Assembly: GCF_900101595.1 (NCBI RefSeq)
Contig: NZ_FMYY01000007.1
Location: 62,001-126,000 of the forward strand
Origin: Paenibacillus sp. cl123
GTDB lineage: Bacteria; Bacillota; Bacilli; Paenibacillales; NBRC-103111
Direction of reading: 5' to 3'
Length of the DNA: 64,000 nt
This document shows, piece after piece, positions 9,343 to 18,294 of the stretch (position 1 is its first letter; each line of letters begins with the position of its first letter). Under the pieces are notes generated by a model, which did no database searches, was not told the DNA's origin, and saw only the letters and a list, made by a program, of their open reading frames with translations. The position numbers and the translations under genes are program-made.

Positions 9343-10794
9343 CTACCGGGCGCCCGTCTTAAGCTGCTTCGCCAGGTCCAGCGCCGATTCCTTCCCTTGG
9401 CGCACGCAGTCGGGCAGCCCTACGCCGTAAAAGGCAGCGCCGGTTACCCGCACGCCGGGCAAAGCGGCGGCAACCGCTTCGCGGACGCGCCGCACTCGCT
9501 CGAGATGACCGACCGGGTACTGGGGCATGGAGCGCAGCAGCGGAGTCATCTCGGTAAACAGCGACTCCGCCGTAACGCCCATGATCTCTTTCAAATCCTT
9601 GCGCACAGCGCGGATCACTTCATCCTCCGTCATATGCAGCCAGCGGTCGTCGCCTGACCGGCCGACGTAGAAGCGAAGCAGCACCTTGCCGCTTGGCGCC
9701 GTATGCAGCCATTTGACGGAGGTCCAGGTACAAGCCGTAATAAATCGTCCTTCCCCGCGCGGGATGACGAAGCCCGAGCCGTCGAGCTTCGCCTTCAGGT
9801 CGCTCTCGTCGAAGGCCATGACGATATTCGCTACGGATACATGCTCGATCGCCTTAAGCTCCGCCGCGGCAGCCGGCGCCGATTCCTCCAGCAGGCCTGC
9901 CATCGCATAGGCCGGCAGCGTCACGATCACGCCGTCGGCTTCGTCCGTTCCGCCATCCTCCCGCACGAGACGGTATCCTCCGTCAGTGGACGTTACGGAG
10001 GTTATCCCGCAGCCCTTCACGAAGCGCACATTGTCCAACGCGTCGATCAGTCCATGAATGATCGTCTCCAGGCCATCCTTGAACGTCAGGAAGGTCGTAT
10101 TTTGAGCAACCTCGGGCAGCGTCCGGCTTTCCTGGCCGCCTTCCTTGCGGTTTTTCATCATGCCGAGGATCAGGCTGCGGTGCTTCTGCTCGATGCTGTG
10201 GAATTGAGGGAACGTCCCCTTCACGCTCAGCGAGTACGTGTCTCCGGCATAGATGCCGGCAAGCAGCGGCTCAGCGATCTGCGAAAGCACTTCGCGGCCC
10301 AGCCTCCTCTCCAGAAACTCGCCGAGCGATTCATCCTCCGTCGATTGCCGCTTCGGCAGAAACAGATCCAGCGCCGCTCTGGCCTTGGCCTTCGGCGAGA
10401 GCAGCCCGGTCCGCATGAACGGTCCGAGCCGTGTCGGAATGCCCAGCATCAGGCCGGGAGGCATGCGGTGAAGCTTGCCGCCCGAGAGAATATACGTCTT
10501 CTTCGCGTTCGGATTCGTGCCGGTCAGATGCTCTTCGAGACCAAGCTCGCGCGCCAGCTCAACTAATGCAGGCTTACGGGCCAGGAACGAGTCCGGCCCC
10601 TGCTCGATGACGAAGCCGTCCCGGTGAAGCGTCTTAATTTTGCCGCCGAACGTTTCGCTTTTCTCATAAACCGTAATCCGATAGGGAATTCCATCCTCTT
10701 CCATCTGCTTCTTCAAATAATAAGCCGCGCTAAGCCCGGTGATGCCGCCTCCGATGATAGCTGTGCGCCTGGGCGATATGTCCATAGCGGTCAT
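9343..10794 (-). CDS. hemY: Coproporphyrinogen III / protoporphyrinogen oxidase (HemY/CgoX type)
   Basis: FAD-dependent six-electron oxidase. In Firmicutes the HemY/CgoX type makes coproporphyrin III in the coproporphyrin-dependent pathway. The 483-aa protein begins with the FAD-binding IIGGGITGLSAAYYL (about residues 13-27). It contains GPDSFLARKPALVELARELGL and ends with the second FAD motif GAAFYGVGLPDCVRQG. The ATG at 10794 overlaps the hemH stop as ATGA, so translation is probably coupled. Order hemE-hemH-hemY is the usual Bacillus trio, here embedded in the larger cluster. Confidence 0.96.
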   Translation of the reverse strand: MTAMDISPRRTAIIGGGITGLSAAYYLKKQMEEDGIPYRITVYEKSETFGGKIKTLHRDGFVIEQGPDSFLARKPALVELARELGLEEHLTGTNPNAKKTYILSGGKLHRMPPGLMLGIPTRLGPFMRTGLLSPKAKARAALDLFLPKRQSTEDESLGEFLERRLGREVLSQIAEPLLAGIYAGDTYSLSVKGTFPQFHSIEQKHRSLILGMMKNRKEGGQESRTLPEVAQNTTFLTFKDGLETIIHGLIDALDNVRFVKGCGITSVTSTDGGYRLVREDGGTDEADGVIVTLPAYAMAGLLEESAPAAAAELKAIEHVSVANIVMAFDESDLKAKLDGSGFVIPRGEGRFITACTWTSVKWLHTAPSGKVLLRFYVGRSGDDRWLHMTEDEVIRAVRKDLKEIMGVTAESLFTEMTPLLRSMPQYPVGHLERVRRVREAVAAALPGVRVTGAAFYGVGLPDCVRQGKESALDLAKQLKTGAR

Positions 10795-11759
10795 TTCCCT
10801 TCGGCGAACGCCTGCGCATGCACCACATCGCTCAAGGTTTCCATATAGAGCGGGTCCGTGTTAAGCGAGCGCGTCCGTTCGAGGTGAAGGCCCAGCTCCT
10901 TGGCCTCAGCTTGCGCTTCGATATCCAGATCGTACAGCACTTCCAGATGATCCGATACGAAGCCTACGGGGCATACGAGCACATGGCTGGCCTGCCGCTC
11001 CACCTTAACCGTCTTCAGCACGTCCAGCAGGTCGGGTCCGAGCCAGGGGACGCCGGTTTGCCCCGCACTCTGCCAGGCGAACTGCCAGCGGGTAATGCCC
11101 GCCTGCGCGGCGACAGCGCGCGATGTTTCCAGCAACTGCTCGGGATACGGGTCGCGCATCTCGATAATTTTCTCCGGCAGGCTGTGGGCTGTGAACAGGA
11201 CCAGCACCTCGTCCTTCGGCGCATCCCCGAAGCGATGCATCGCCTCCTCGACGCGGACCGCGAGCGCTTCGATCAGCTTGGGGTGAAGGTGATAGCTGCG
11301 CACGAAGCTCATCTTCAGGCCCAGCTCATCGGCCTTTTCCTGCGCTCTTTTCATATATCCGCCGACGCTCATCACGGAATAATGCGGGGCCAGTACGACC
11401 CCGACCGCTTCCGTTATCCCGTCCGCCGCCATGCGCTCCACACCGTCTTCAATGAACGGGGCAGCATGCTTGAGCCCTTGATAGCAAACGAAGGTCGCGT
11501 CCGGATATTTTTCGTTCAATCTGTTCTCCAGCGCCTTTACCTGGTTGTCCGTATTTTCGCGGAGCGGAAATACGCCCCCGACGATCGCTTCATAGCGGTC
11601 CGTCAGATCCTTTAGCTGCTCGGGCGACGGGGGATTGCCGCGGCGGATATGCGTATAATAAGCCTCCACCTGCTCGATGCTCTCGGGAGTTCCGTAGGAC
11701 ATGACCAGCACGCCGATTTTCCGTGGGCCCGTCTGGTTAGTAGTGTGATGGCTCATCAT
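10791..11759 (-). CDS. hemH: Ferrochelatase (coproporphyrin type)
   Basis: Inserts Fe2+ into the porphyrin ring; Gram-positive members act on coproporphyrin III. The 322-aa product starts IGVLVMSYGTPES and contains LAPHYSVMSVGGY (His of the active site in PHYS), LFTAHSLPEKI and CPVGFVSDHLEVLYDLD. Length is usual for Bacillus HemH. The start overlaps the hemE stop by 4 nt (ATGA) and its own stop overlaps hemY, so hemE, hemH and hemY form one tightly coupled unit. The terminal coproheme decarboxylase HemQ is not in the window. Confidence 0.97.
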   Translation of the reverse strand: MMSHHTTNQTGPRKIGVLVMSYGTPESIEQVEAYYTHIRRGNPPSPEQLKDLTDRYEAIVGGVFPLRENTDNQVKALENRLNEKYPDATFVCYQGLKHAAPFIEDGVERMAADGITEAVGVVLAPHYSVMSVGGYMKRAQEKADELGLKMSFVRSYHLHPKLIEALAVRVEEAMHRFGDAPKDEVLVLFTAHSLPEKIIEMRDPYPEQLLETSRAVAAQAGITRWQFAWQSAGQTGVPWLGPDLLDVLKTVKVERQASHVLVCPVGFVSDHLEVLYDLDIEAQAEAKELGLHLERTRSLNTDPLYMETLSDVVHAQAFAEGK

Positions 11760-12832
11760 GAAGCGCCGCTCCCCTGCTTAATAGTCGCCCGCTCCTTCAG
11801 CGCTTGCCGGGAGTAGTCGTGGACGAAGTCCGTCAGCTCCTTCAGCTTCTCAAGGGATGCCTCAGGGAACAGGCCGTGGCCCAGATTGAACACATAGCCC
11901 GGCTGCCGCACGCCCTCGTCGATAATCGCTTTGGCCTGCTCCCGGATCACGGGCATCGGCGCGGTGAGCACGTAGGGATCGAGGTTGCCCTGAACCGCAT
12001 ACCGGCCCCCCAGACGCCTTCTGCCTTCCGAGATGGAGACCCGCCAGTCCAGACCGATCACGTCGGCATGCAAGCCCTGCAGATCAGGCAGCAGTTCGCC
12101 TGAGCTTACGCCGGGGAAATAAATCTTCGGCACGTCCAGATGACTCAGCTCACTGAAGATGCGGCGCATCGTCGGCAGCACGTATACCCGGAAGTCCGCG
12201 GGAGAAAGCGCGCCTACCCAGCTGTCGAACACCTGGAAGGCTTTAGCCCCCGAGGCGACATGAGCCTTCAGATACGTAACGACCATGTCCCCGAGCTTGT
12301 CCATGAGCTGGAACCATACCTGCGGTTCGCCGTACATCAGCGACTTGGTGCGGATATAGCTCTTCGAAGGTCTGCCTTCGATCAGGTAGCTGGCGATCGT
12401 GAACGGAGCCCCTGCAAACGTAATGAGCGGCACCTTCAGCTCGGCCGCGAGCAGCTCAATCGTACGCAGGATGTGAGGCAGGTCGGCCTCCACCTGAATC
12501 GGGCGCAGCCGTTCCACATCAGCTGCCGAGCGGATCGGATTATCGATAACCGGTCCGACGTTTTTCACGATATCGAAATCAATGCCTAGCGAGGCTACCG
12601 GGTTCATGATGTCGGAATACAGAATGGCCGCATCGACCCCAAGCTTTTTCACAGGCATTAGGGTAACCTCGGCCGCAAGCTCCGGCTGCTTGCAAATTTC
12701 CAGCAGGCTGTATTTTTCTTTGATCTTCCGGTAATCCGGGTCATATCTTCCCGCCTGGCGCATGTACCAGACTGGCAGCTGGTCGACCGGCTCGCTTTTG
12801 CAAGCGCGAATAAACAAATCGTTATAATTCAT
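11756..12832 (-). CDS. hemE: Uroporphyrinogen decarboxylase
   Basis: Decarboxylates uroporphyrinogen III to coproporphyrinogen III. The 358-aa protein begins MNYNDLFIRACKSEPVDQLPVWYMRQAGRYDPDYR, containing the signature PVWYMRQAGRY, and later has GAPFTIASYLIEG and VFNLGHGLFPEA. I chose ATG 12832 because GAGG lies about 8 nt upstream; the frame extends to 12877. A gap of about 200 nt with a hairpin separates it from hemB, so an internal promoter is possible. Confidence 0.97.
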   Translation of the reverse strand: MNYNDLFIRACKSEPVDQLPVWYMRQAGRYDPDYRKIKEKYSLLEICKQPELAAEVTLMPVKKLGVDAAILYSDIMNPVASLGIDFDIVKNVGPVIDNPIRSAADVERLRPIQVEADLPHILRTIELLAAELKVPLITFAGAPFTIASYLIEGRPSKSYIRTKSLMYGEPQVWFQLMDKLGDMVVTYLKAHVASGAKAFQVFDSWVGALSPADFRVYVLPTMRRIFSELSHLDVPKIYFPGVSSGELLPDLQGLHADVIGLDWRVSISEGRRRLGGRYAVQGNLDPYVLTAPMPVIREQAKAIIDEGVRQPGYVFNLGHGLFPEASLEKLKELTDFVHDYSRQALKERATIKQGSGAS

Positions 12833-12974
12833 CGAAGCATCCTCTTTTCCGCAAACTTCCAAACTTCTACCTACCATTATGCCCTATTTGGATGCAGCTA
12901 ACAACGCATGGCAGCCGGGTTTTCCGACAAATGTTTGACAGTGTCCCCTTGATGCGCCGCTCTGCCGATATGTG

Positions 12975-13015
12975 AAAACGTCCTGCCTCCGGATTAGGAA
13001 AGCAGGACGTTCTTT
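12975..13015 (-). terminator. Hairpin/terminator between hemB and hemE
   Basis: Perfect 10-nt arms AACGTCCTGC/GCAGGACGTT (12977-12986, 13002-13011) with a 15-nt loop. On the minus strand the second arm runs into TTTTC, a modest T run, so it could be a partial terminator that separates hemB expression from hemEHY. Confidence 0.6.
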
Positions 13016-13037
13016 GTGTTGGCCGCTCGCTTAATGG

Positions 13038-14030
13038 CTAGGCTTGAAGCCATCTTACGATATCTTTGGCAAAATACGTAATAATCAGGTCTGCGCCTGC
13101 ACGCTTAAAGCCGGTCATCGTCTCGAGCACAACCGCCTTCTCGTCGATCCAGCCTTGGGCAGCCGCAGCCTTCACCATCGAATACTCGGCGCTGACGTTA
13201 TAAGCGACCAGCGGCAGGTTATAGCGGTCGCGGAGCATGCGCAGCACGTCCATATAAGCAAGCGCAGGCTTTACCATCAGGAAGTCGGCTCCTTCTGCGA
13301 TGTCGCTCTCCGCTTCCCGAAGCGCCTCCCTCGCGTTAGCCGGGTCCATCTGGTACGTCTTGCGGTCGCCGAACTGCGGCGTCGAATGGGCGGCATCGCG
13401 GAACGGACCGTAGAACGAGGAGGCGTATTTGACCGAATACGACATGATCGGCACATGCTCGAAGCCCGCCGCATCAAGCCCTTGACGGATCGCATAAACG
13501 AAGCCGTCCATCATGTTGGATGGCGCAATAATATCCGCGCCGGCCTCCGCCTGGGATACGGCCGCTTTGGCCAGCAGCTCCAGGGAAGGATCGTTCTGAA
13601 TGTCAGCACGGCCCTTAGCCTGATCCGCATGCACAACGCCGCAATGACCGTGATCGGTGAACTGGCACAGACATGTATCGGCCACGACCAGCAGCTCCGG
13701 AGCCCACTGCTTGATCAATCTTGTCGCCTGCTGGACGATGCCGTTGGGATCATAAGCCGAGCTGCCGTGAGCATCCTTGTCATGAGGAACTCCGAACAGA
13801 AGCACCGCCTGGATGCCGAGCGACACTACCTCGCGAATCTCCTCTTCCAGCCGGTCGAGCGACAGATGATAGACGCCTGGCATCGAAGCGATCTCGTCCT
13901 TTACATTCTCACCCACGGTAACGAATATCGGATAGATCAGATCGTTCACCGAGACGGAATGCTCGCGGACCAGATTGCGCATAGCGGCCGTGGAACGCAG
14001 CCGCCGGTTTCGGACGATAGGAAAACCCAT
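13038..14030 (-). CDS. hemB: Porphobilinogen synthase (delta-aminolevulinate dehydratase)
   Basis: Condenses two 5-aminolevulinate molecules to porphobilinogen. The 330-aa protein carries the metal-site stretch [19 protein letters not shown], and both Schiff-base lysine regions are visible ([17 protein letters not shown] and [10 protein letters not shown]). The start is supported by AAGGAGGAG 7 nt before the ATG. It lies 116 nt after the cobA/hemD fusion gene in the same direction. Confidence 0.98.
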   Translation of the reverse strand: MGFPIVRNRRLRSTAAMRNLVREHSVSVNDLIYPIFVTVGENVKDEIASMPGVYHLSLDRLEEEIREVVSLGIQAVLLFGVPHDKDAHGSSAYDPNGIVQQATRLIKQWAPELLVVADTCLCQFTDHGHCGVVHADQAKGRADIQNDPSLELLAKAAVSQAEAGADIIAPSNMMDGFVYAIRQGLDAAGFEHVPIMSYSVKYASSFYGPFRDAAHSTPQFGDRKTYQMDPANAREALREAESDIAEGADFLMVKPALAYMDVLRMLRDRYNLPLVAYNVSAEYSMVKAAAAQGWIDEKAVVLETMTGFKRAGADLIITYFAKDIVRWLQA

Positions 14031-14146
14031 GATGATGCTCCTCCTTGTCTTGCTGTATAATATTGAACTGAAATTCTAACCTGGAATGGCCGCGCACGAG
14101 TGATGAGCTTTTTCGATCGCTGTTGTCCGCGGATGACGGTACAACT

Positions 14147-15679
14147 CTAGCTCGACTCCTGTATGCTGCGGACCAGAGCGTCCACCGTCGCTTCCTCTGC
14201 GATATAATCGACCGATAAGCCGAGCTTCTGGGCCGTTTGCGCCGTCAGCGGACCGATACAGGCAATCCGGCAGCCCTGCAGCAGCGCGAGCGGTTCGCTG
14301 ACGCCCAACCGCTCAAGCGCCTGCAGCAGGTTCGTTACCGTCGATGAGCTGGTGAACGTCACGATGTGAATCATCCCCTGACGAAGCAGCTCCAGCACCT
14401 CATCGCCGCCCTCCGTCTCCAGCACATTCTCATAGATGTCGATCTTGACGACGTCCATCCCCAGCTCCCTGAGCTTCACCGGAAGAACCGTACGGGCGAT
14501 GTCCGCCGTAGCCAGCAGAATGCGATCTCCCTTCTGCAGCCGGGGAGCCAGCGTTTCGAGCAGCGCATCGCCCTGGAAGACCGGCGGGATTGCCTCCACG
14601 AGCAGCCCTTTGCGCTCAAGGGCCGCAGCCGTCTTGGGGCCGACGGCCACCAGACGAGCTCCTGCCAGGGAGCGAATATCCCGGCGAAGCTCCTTCAGCC
14701 GGTCGAAGAAGGCTTCTACGCCGTTTACGCTTGTAAACACAATCCAGTCGAAGGTGTCCAGATTCTCCAGAGCCTGATCGCGCGCCTCCCGGGCTTCCGG
14801 CCGGCTTGGCGGCTGGGTGCGGATCACCGGAAACTCGACGGCTTCCCCGCCGCGCTCCTCGATCTGATCGACCAGCTCGCTGGCCTGACTGCGTGCGCGG
14901 GTCACCAGAATGCGCCTGCCGAACAACGGCTTTTTCTCGAACCAGGCCAGCTTGTCGCGCAGCCGCACCACCTCGCCAACGATGGTGACAGCCGGAGATT
15001 GAAAGCCTGCCGCTTTGACCTTGCCGGCGATATCGCTCAAGTTGCCGGTGAGCGTCTCCTGCTCCATCCAGGTCCCCCAGCGGATCAGCGCCACCGGCGT
15101 GTCAAGCGATTTCCCGCCTGCCATCAGCTCGGCGCAAATCGTCTCCAGATTGGCAACGCCCATCAGGAATATTAGCGTTCCCGACGCCCCGGCCACATTG
15201 GGCCAATTTACGCTCGAATAGGTTTTATTTTTATATTCATGCCCCGTAACGATTGAGAAGGATGAAGTGAAGTCGCGATGTGTCACAGGGATGCCGGCAT
15301 AGGCCGGCACCGCGATGGCCGATGTAATCCCGGGCACGATCTCAAAGGGAATGCCGTTGTCGGCAAGCAGCTCGGCTTCCTCTCCCACGCGTCCGAATAC
15401 GCTGGGATCGCCTCCTTTGAGACGGGTAACCGTCTTTCCCTGGAGAGCCAGATCGACCAGCAGCTGGTTGATCTCTTCCTGCTTCAGCATATGCTTGTCC
15501 GGCAGCTTCCCCACGAATATTTTCTCCGCTCCCGGCTTCATATGCCGGAGCAGCCGCGGGTTGGCCAGCCGGTCATAGACCACCACATCCGCCCTGCGGA
15601 TAGCCTCCAGCCCGCGCAGCGTAATGAGCTTAGGGTCACCTGGACCCGCCCCTACCAAATAAACGGTCGCCTTGCTCAT
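14147..15679 (-). CDS. cobA-hemD: Fused uroporphyrinogen-III C-methyltransferase / uroporphyrinogen-III synthase
   Basis: Bifunctional 510-aa enzyme. Residues about 1-245 are a SUMT (CobA): VYLVGAGPGDPKLITLRGLEAIRRADVVVYDRL, TRLKGGDPSVFGRVGEEAELL and GVANLETICAELM. It would methylate uroporphyrinogen III to precorrin-2. Residues about 255-510 are HemD, which closes and inverts ring D (RRILVTRARSQASELVDQIE; VTFTSSSTVTNLL). The fusion places the branch point to siroheme on the same polypeptide that makes uroporphyrinogen III, and sirC lies two genes upstream. The start ATG follows GGGGAGAG. Confidence 0.95.
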   Translation of the reverse strand: MSKATVYLVGAGPGDPKLITLRGLEAIRRADVVVYDRLANPRLLRHMKPGAEKIFVGKLPDKHMLKQEEINQLLVDLALQGKTVTRLKGGDPSVFGRVGEEAELLADNGIPFEIVPGITSAIAVPAYAGIPVTHRDFTSSFSIVTGHEYKNKTYSSVNWPNVAGASGTLIFLMGVANLETICAELMAGGKSLDTPVALIRWGTWMEQETLTGNLSDIAGKVKAAGFQSPAVTIVGEVVRLRDKLAWFEKKPLFGRRILVTRARSQASELVDQIEERGGEAVEFPVIRTQPPSRPEAREARDQALENLDTFDWIVFTSVNGVEAFFDRLKELRRDIRSLAGARLVAVGPKTAAALERKGLLVEAIPPVFQGDALLETLAPRLQKGDRILLATADIARTVLPVKLRELGMDVVKIDIYENVLETEGGDEVLELLRQGMIHIVTFTSSSTVTNLLQALERLGVSEPLALLQGCRIACIGPLTAQTAQKLGLSVDYIAEEATVDALVRSIQESS

Positions 15680-15764
15680 AAACGCTCTCCCCTCAATCGC
15701 TTCTCTATATCATCCCGTCCATCCTGCCGCCGCGGATACGGCCCGGGCTGCAGGCATTCGCGCC

Positions 15765-16712
15765 CTATTCCCGGGCAGCATCCAGCAGCTCTGCCGCTCC
15801 CCTGCCGATCAGCGTCTCCGCAACGCTGAGGCCAAGCAGCTCAGGGTCCGAGCCGGTCATCGTTTCCTTCAGCATCGTTTGGCCGTCCGGCGAACCGACC
15901 ATGCCCGTCAGCTCGATACGCGGACGGCCATCGCCGCCCTGCTCCCCCGTCAGCTTGGCATAAGCCCCGATCGGCACCTGGCATCCGCCGTTCAGCTTCC
16001 CGAGAAAGGCCCGCTCCGCCTCGACCGCAAGCGTCGTCGGCTCATGACGGTAATAGGAGAGCAGCTTCAGGATGAACTCGTCATCCCCGCGGCACTCGAT
16101 GCACAGCGCCCCTTGTCCGACCGCAGGCAGACAAAGCTCAGGCTCCAAATAAGCGGAGATTCTATCCTGCCAGCCGATGCGGTGCAGCCCGGCTCCCGCC
16201 AGAAGAATCGCATCGAAGCCTTCCGTCTCCAGCTTGCGCAGCCTGGAATCGATATTCCCCCGCACCGGCTCGATCTTGAGATCGGGACGATAGTGCTGCA
16301 GCTGACTGGCACGGCGCAAACTGCTGGTTCCCACCTTGGCGCCTTTGGGCAGATCATCGATCCCGTATCCGCTTCGCATGATCAGACAGTCCCGCGGGTC
16401 CTCGCGCTCAGGCACAGCGCCAACGACCAGGCCGTCCGGCAGCTCGAAGGGCATATCCTTCATGCTGTGGACAGCAAGATCCACCTCGCCATCCAGCAGC
16501 GCCTGCTCGATCTCCTTCACGAACAGCCCTTTGCCGCCAACCTTGGACAGCGTAACGTCCAGTATCCGGTCTCCCTTTGTCACAATCTTCTTTAGTTCGA
16601 ACTCCGCTTCGATCCCGTGCTCGGCGCAAAGCTTACGCAAATGCTCGATCACTTGGCCAGTCTGAGTTAAGGCCAGCGCGCTTTGTCTCGTTCCCACAAC
16701 GATAGTCCGCAT
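15765..16712 (-). CDS. hemC: Porphobilinogen deaminase (hydroxymethylbilane synthase)
   Basis: Polymerises four porphobilinogens to hydroxymethylbilane on a dipyrromethane cofactor. The 315-aa protein begins [15 protein letters not shown] and has [15 protein letters not shown]. The cofactor cysteine is in [11 protein letters not shown] near residue 243. Start ATG 16712 follows GGGAG. It sits 18 nt downstream of sirC in the operon. Confidence 0.98.
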   Translation of the reverse strand: MRTIVVGTRQSALALTQTGQVIEHLRKLCAEHGIEAEFELKKIVTKGDRILDVTLSKVGGKGLFVKEIEQALLDGEVDLAVHSMKDMPFELPDGLVVGAVPEREDPRDCLIMRSGYGIDDLPKGAKVGTSSLRRASQLQHYRPDLKIEPVRGNIDSRLRKLETEGFDAILLAGAGLHRIGWQDRISAYLEPELCLPAVGQGALCIECRGDDEFILKLLSYYRHEPTTLAVEAERAFLGKLNGGCQVPIGAYAKLTGEQGGDGRPRIELTGMVGSPDGQTMLKETMTGSDPELLGLSVAETLIGRGAAELLDAARE

Positions 16713-16730
16713 GTCTTGATCGCTCCCAGC

Positions 16731-17435
16731 TTATGTATAGTCGTTCTCGGCAAGCCATATCCCGATGCGGCGTATGCCTTCGGGACTCGGGTCCCGGCGC
16801 ACCCGATCCAGCAGCTCCTCCCGCAGCGGCTGCGGTAGGCCGCCCTCGGCACGCATACGCCGCTGCAAATCCCAATCCAGCATCATACGAAACAAGGTCT
16901 GACGCTGCCCGGTATCGGCTACGAGCTGCTGGACAGTCAGCCTCAGCTCCAGCAGCAGGTCCAGGTACGTTTCATACCCGCTGCCCAGCCATTCCCCGAT
17001 CTCGTCGCGGACAAGCTGCGCCAGCCCCGGGCTGGCGCCCGAGGTCGATACCGCGACCGTGAGTCCGCCTTGTCGGAGTACGGCGGGCAGCAGCAAGTCC
17101 CCGTGCTCCCTTGTATCCGCGGCATTGACCCAAATCCCCAAAGCCGCCCCTTCCTCACGAACGGAAGCGTTGACGCCTTCATCATCCGTAGCCGCAAACA
17201 GCAGGGCCGCCTCTTGCACCTCTTGCATCCCCTGCTCATAATGACGCCGGACCAGCCGCAGAAGACCCTGGGCGGCCCAAGTTCCCAGCGCCGCCGTCGT
17301 TCGCGGACTGATGACCGTCACCTCGGCGCCTGCGTCCAGCAAGCCCTGTACCTTGCGCTGAGCCACGCGTCCGCCGCCGATGACACAGCACCGTTTTCCC
17401 TCCAGCTGCAGCATAACCGGATACCATCGTGTCAT
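16731..17435 (-). CDS. sirC: Precorrin-2 dehydrogenase / sirohydrochlorin ferrochelatase-type (CysG N-domain)
   Basis: NAD-dependent oxidation of precorrin-2 to sirohydrochlorin for siroheme; some family members also insert iron. The 234-aa protein starts TRWYPVMLQLEGKRCCVIGGGRVAQRKVQGLLDAGAEVTVISP, a Rossmann NAD site. It contains the family stretch VSTSGASPGLAQLVRDEI. I chose ATG 17435 because GGTGGAG lies 5 nt upstream; a start at 17462 would overlap hemX. Presence inside the hem operon with the CobA domain shows siroheme synthesis is co-expressed with heme synthesis. Confidence 0.93.
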   Translation of the reverse strand: MTRWYPVMLQLEGKRCCVIGGGRVAQRKVQGLLDAGAEVTVISPRTTAALGTWAAQGLLRLVRRHYEQGMQEVQEAALLFAATDDEGVNASVREEGAALGIWVNAADTREHGDLLLPAVLRQGGLTVAVSTSGASPGLAQLVRDEIGEWLGSGYETYLDLLLELRLTVQQLVADTGQRQTLFRMMLDWDLQRRMRAEGGLPQPLREELLDRVRRDPSPEGIRRIGIWLAENDYT

Positions 17436-17452
17436 GGCCGCTCCACCTTTCC

Positions 17453-18277
17453 TTACGACCATTGATGGAAGGTCGAGTAATAGTTAGTCAATATAAAATT
17501 AGCCAGCGTAATCACAAATGCGGCCAGGTTCCACAAGGCCAGCCTGTTCCCGGGCGCTTTGAGCAGCATTCGCTGAAACAGATAAAATACGTAGGCCAGC
17601 AGCACAAACCAGGAATTCAGCACTTTCGGATCAAGGAACAGCGCGTAATCGCCTTGAATCGCGATCCAGACGATGCCCAGCGAGATCGTCATCAGCATGA
17701 GAGGTGCTCCGATCAGAACCGCCACAAACGCGAAGTGGTCCATCCGCTCCAGACTCGGCAGCCGCTGCATGCGCTGCGACCATTGCTTCTCCTTCAGCTT
17801 GCGGTGCAGGAACAAGTACATCCCCGAGAAGACGGCGGATACGACAAAAGCCGCATAGCCGGCTACGGCCAGCGAGATATGAATAAATAATAGCTCGTCT
17901 TGAATATTCCAATGCGAAAGCGCAGGCGACAAGCCCGGCTTGGAGAACATGTTCAGCGCCAGCACGGAAAATCCGAGCACATTGACGAAAAACACAAACA
18001 GCTCTATCCGGAAAAACCGGCTGATCGCCAGCGATACCGTTACCAGCAGCCAAGCGAATATAAACAAGGTCTCGAACATGGAAAACGCCGATAGGCTGGA
18101 GTGAACCGTCAAGCTGGACACCAGATAGCCGGTTTGCAAAACCCATACAAAAAGAAGCAACCCTGTCCCCATCCGTTTGGCGCTTCGGTTCGGATTGCTA
18201 AAATCCGCGAAGTAAAACAGGAGGCTCAGGGCATACATATACAGTATCGCATCATAAAACCAGGTTTGCGTGACCAT
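17453..18277 (-). CDS. hemX: HemX, CcsA-like membrane protein
   Basis: Integral membrane protein of 274 aa with about eight hydrophobic spans and the CcsA-type WNIQDELLFIHISLAVAGYAAFVVSAVFSGMYLFLHRKLK region including a conserved His. In B. subtilis HemX lowers the amount of HemA; the same role is inferred here from position directly after hemA. GGAAAGGA precedes the ATG. It belongs to the cytochrome c biogenesis CcsA/ResC superfamily but is a separate branch found in hem operons. Confidence 0.93.
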   Translation of the reverse strand: MVTQTWFYDAILYMYALSLLFYFADFSNPNRSAKRMGTGLLLFVWVLQTGYLVSSLTVHSSLSAFSMFETLFIFAWLLVTVSLAISRFFRIELFVFFVNVLGFSVLALNMFSKPGLSPALSHWNIQDELLFIHISLAVAGYAAFVVSAVFSGMYLFLHRKLKEKQWSQRMQRLPSLERMDHFAFVAVLIGAPLMLMTISLGIVWIAIQGDYALFLDPKVLNSWFVLLAYVFYLFQRMLLKAPGNRLALWNLAAFVITLANFILTNYYSTFHQWS

Positions 18278-18294
18278 GGTTTTTCCTTTCCGGA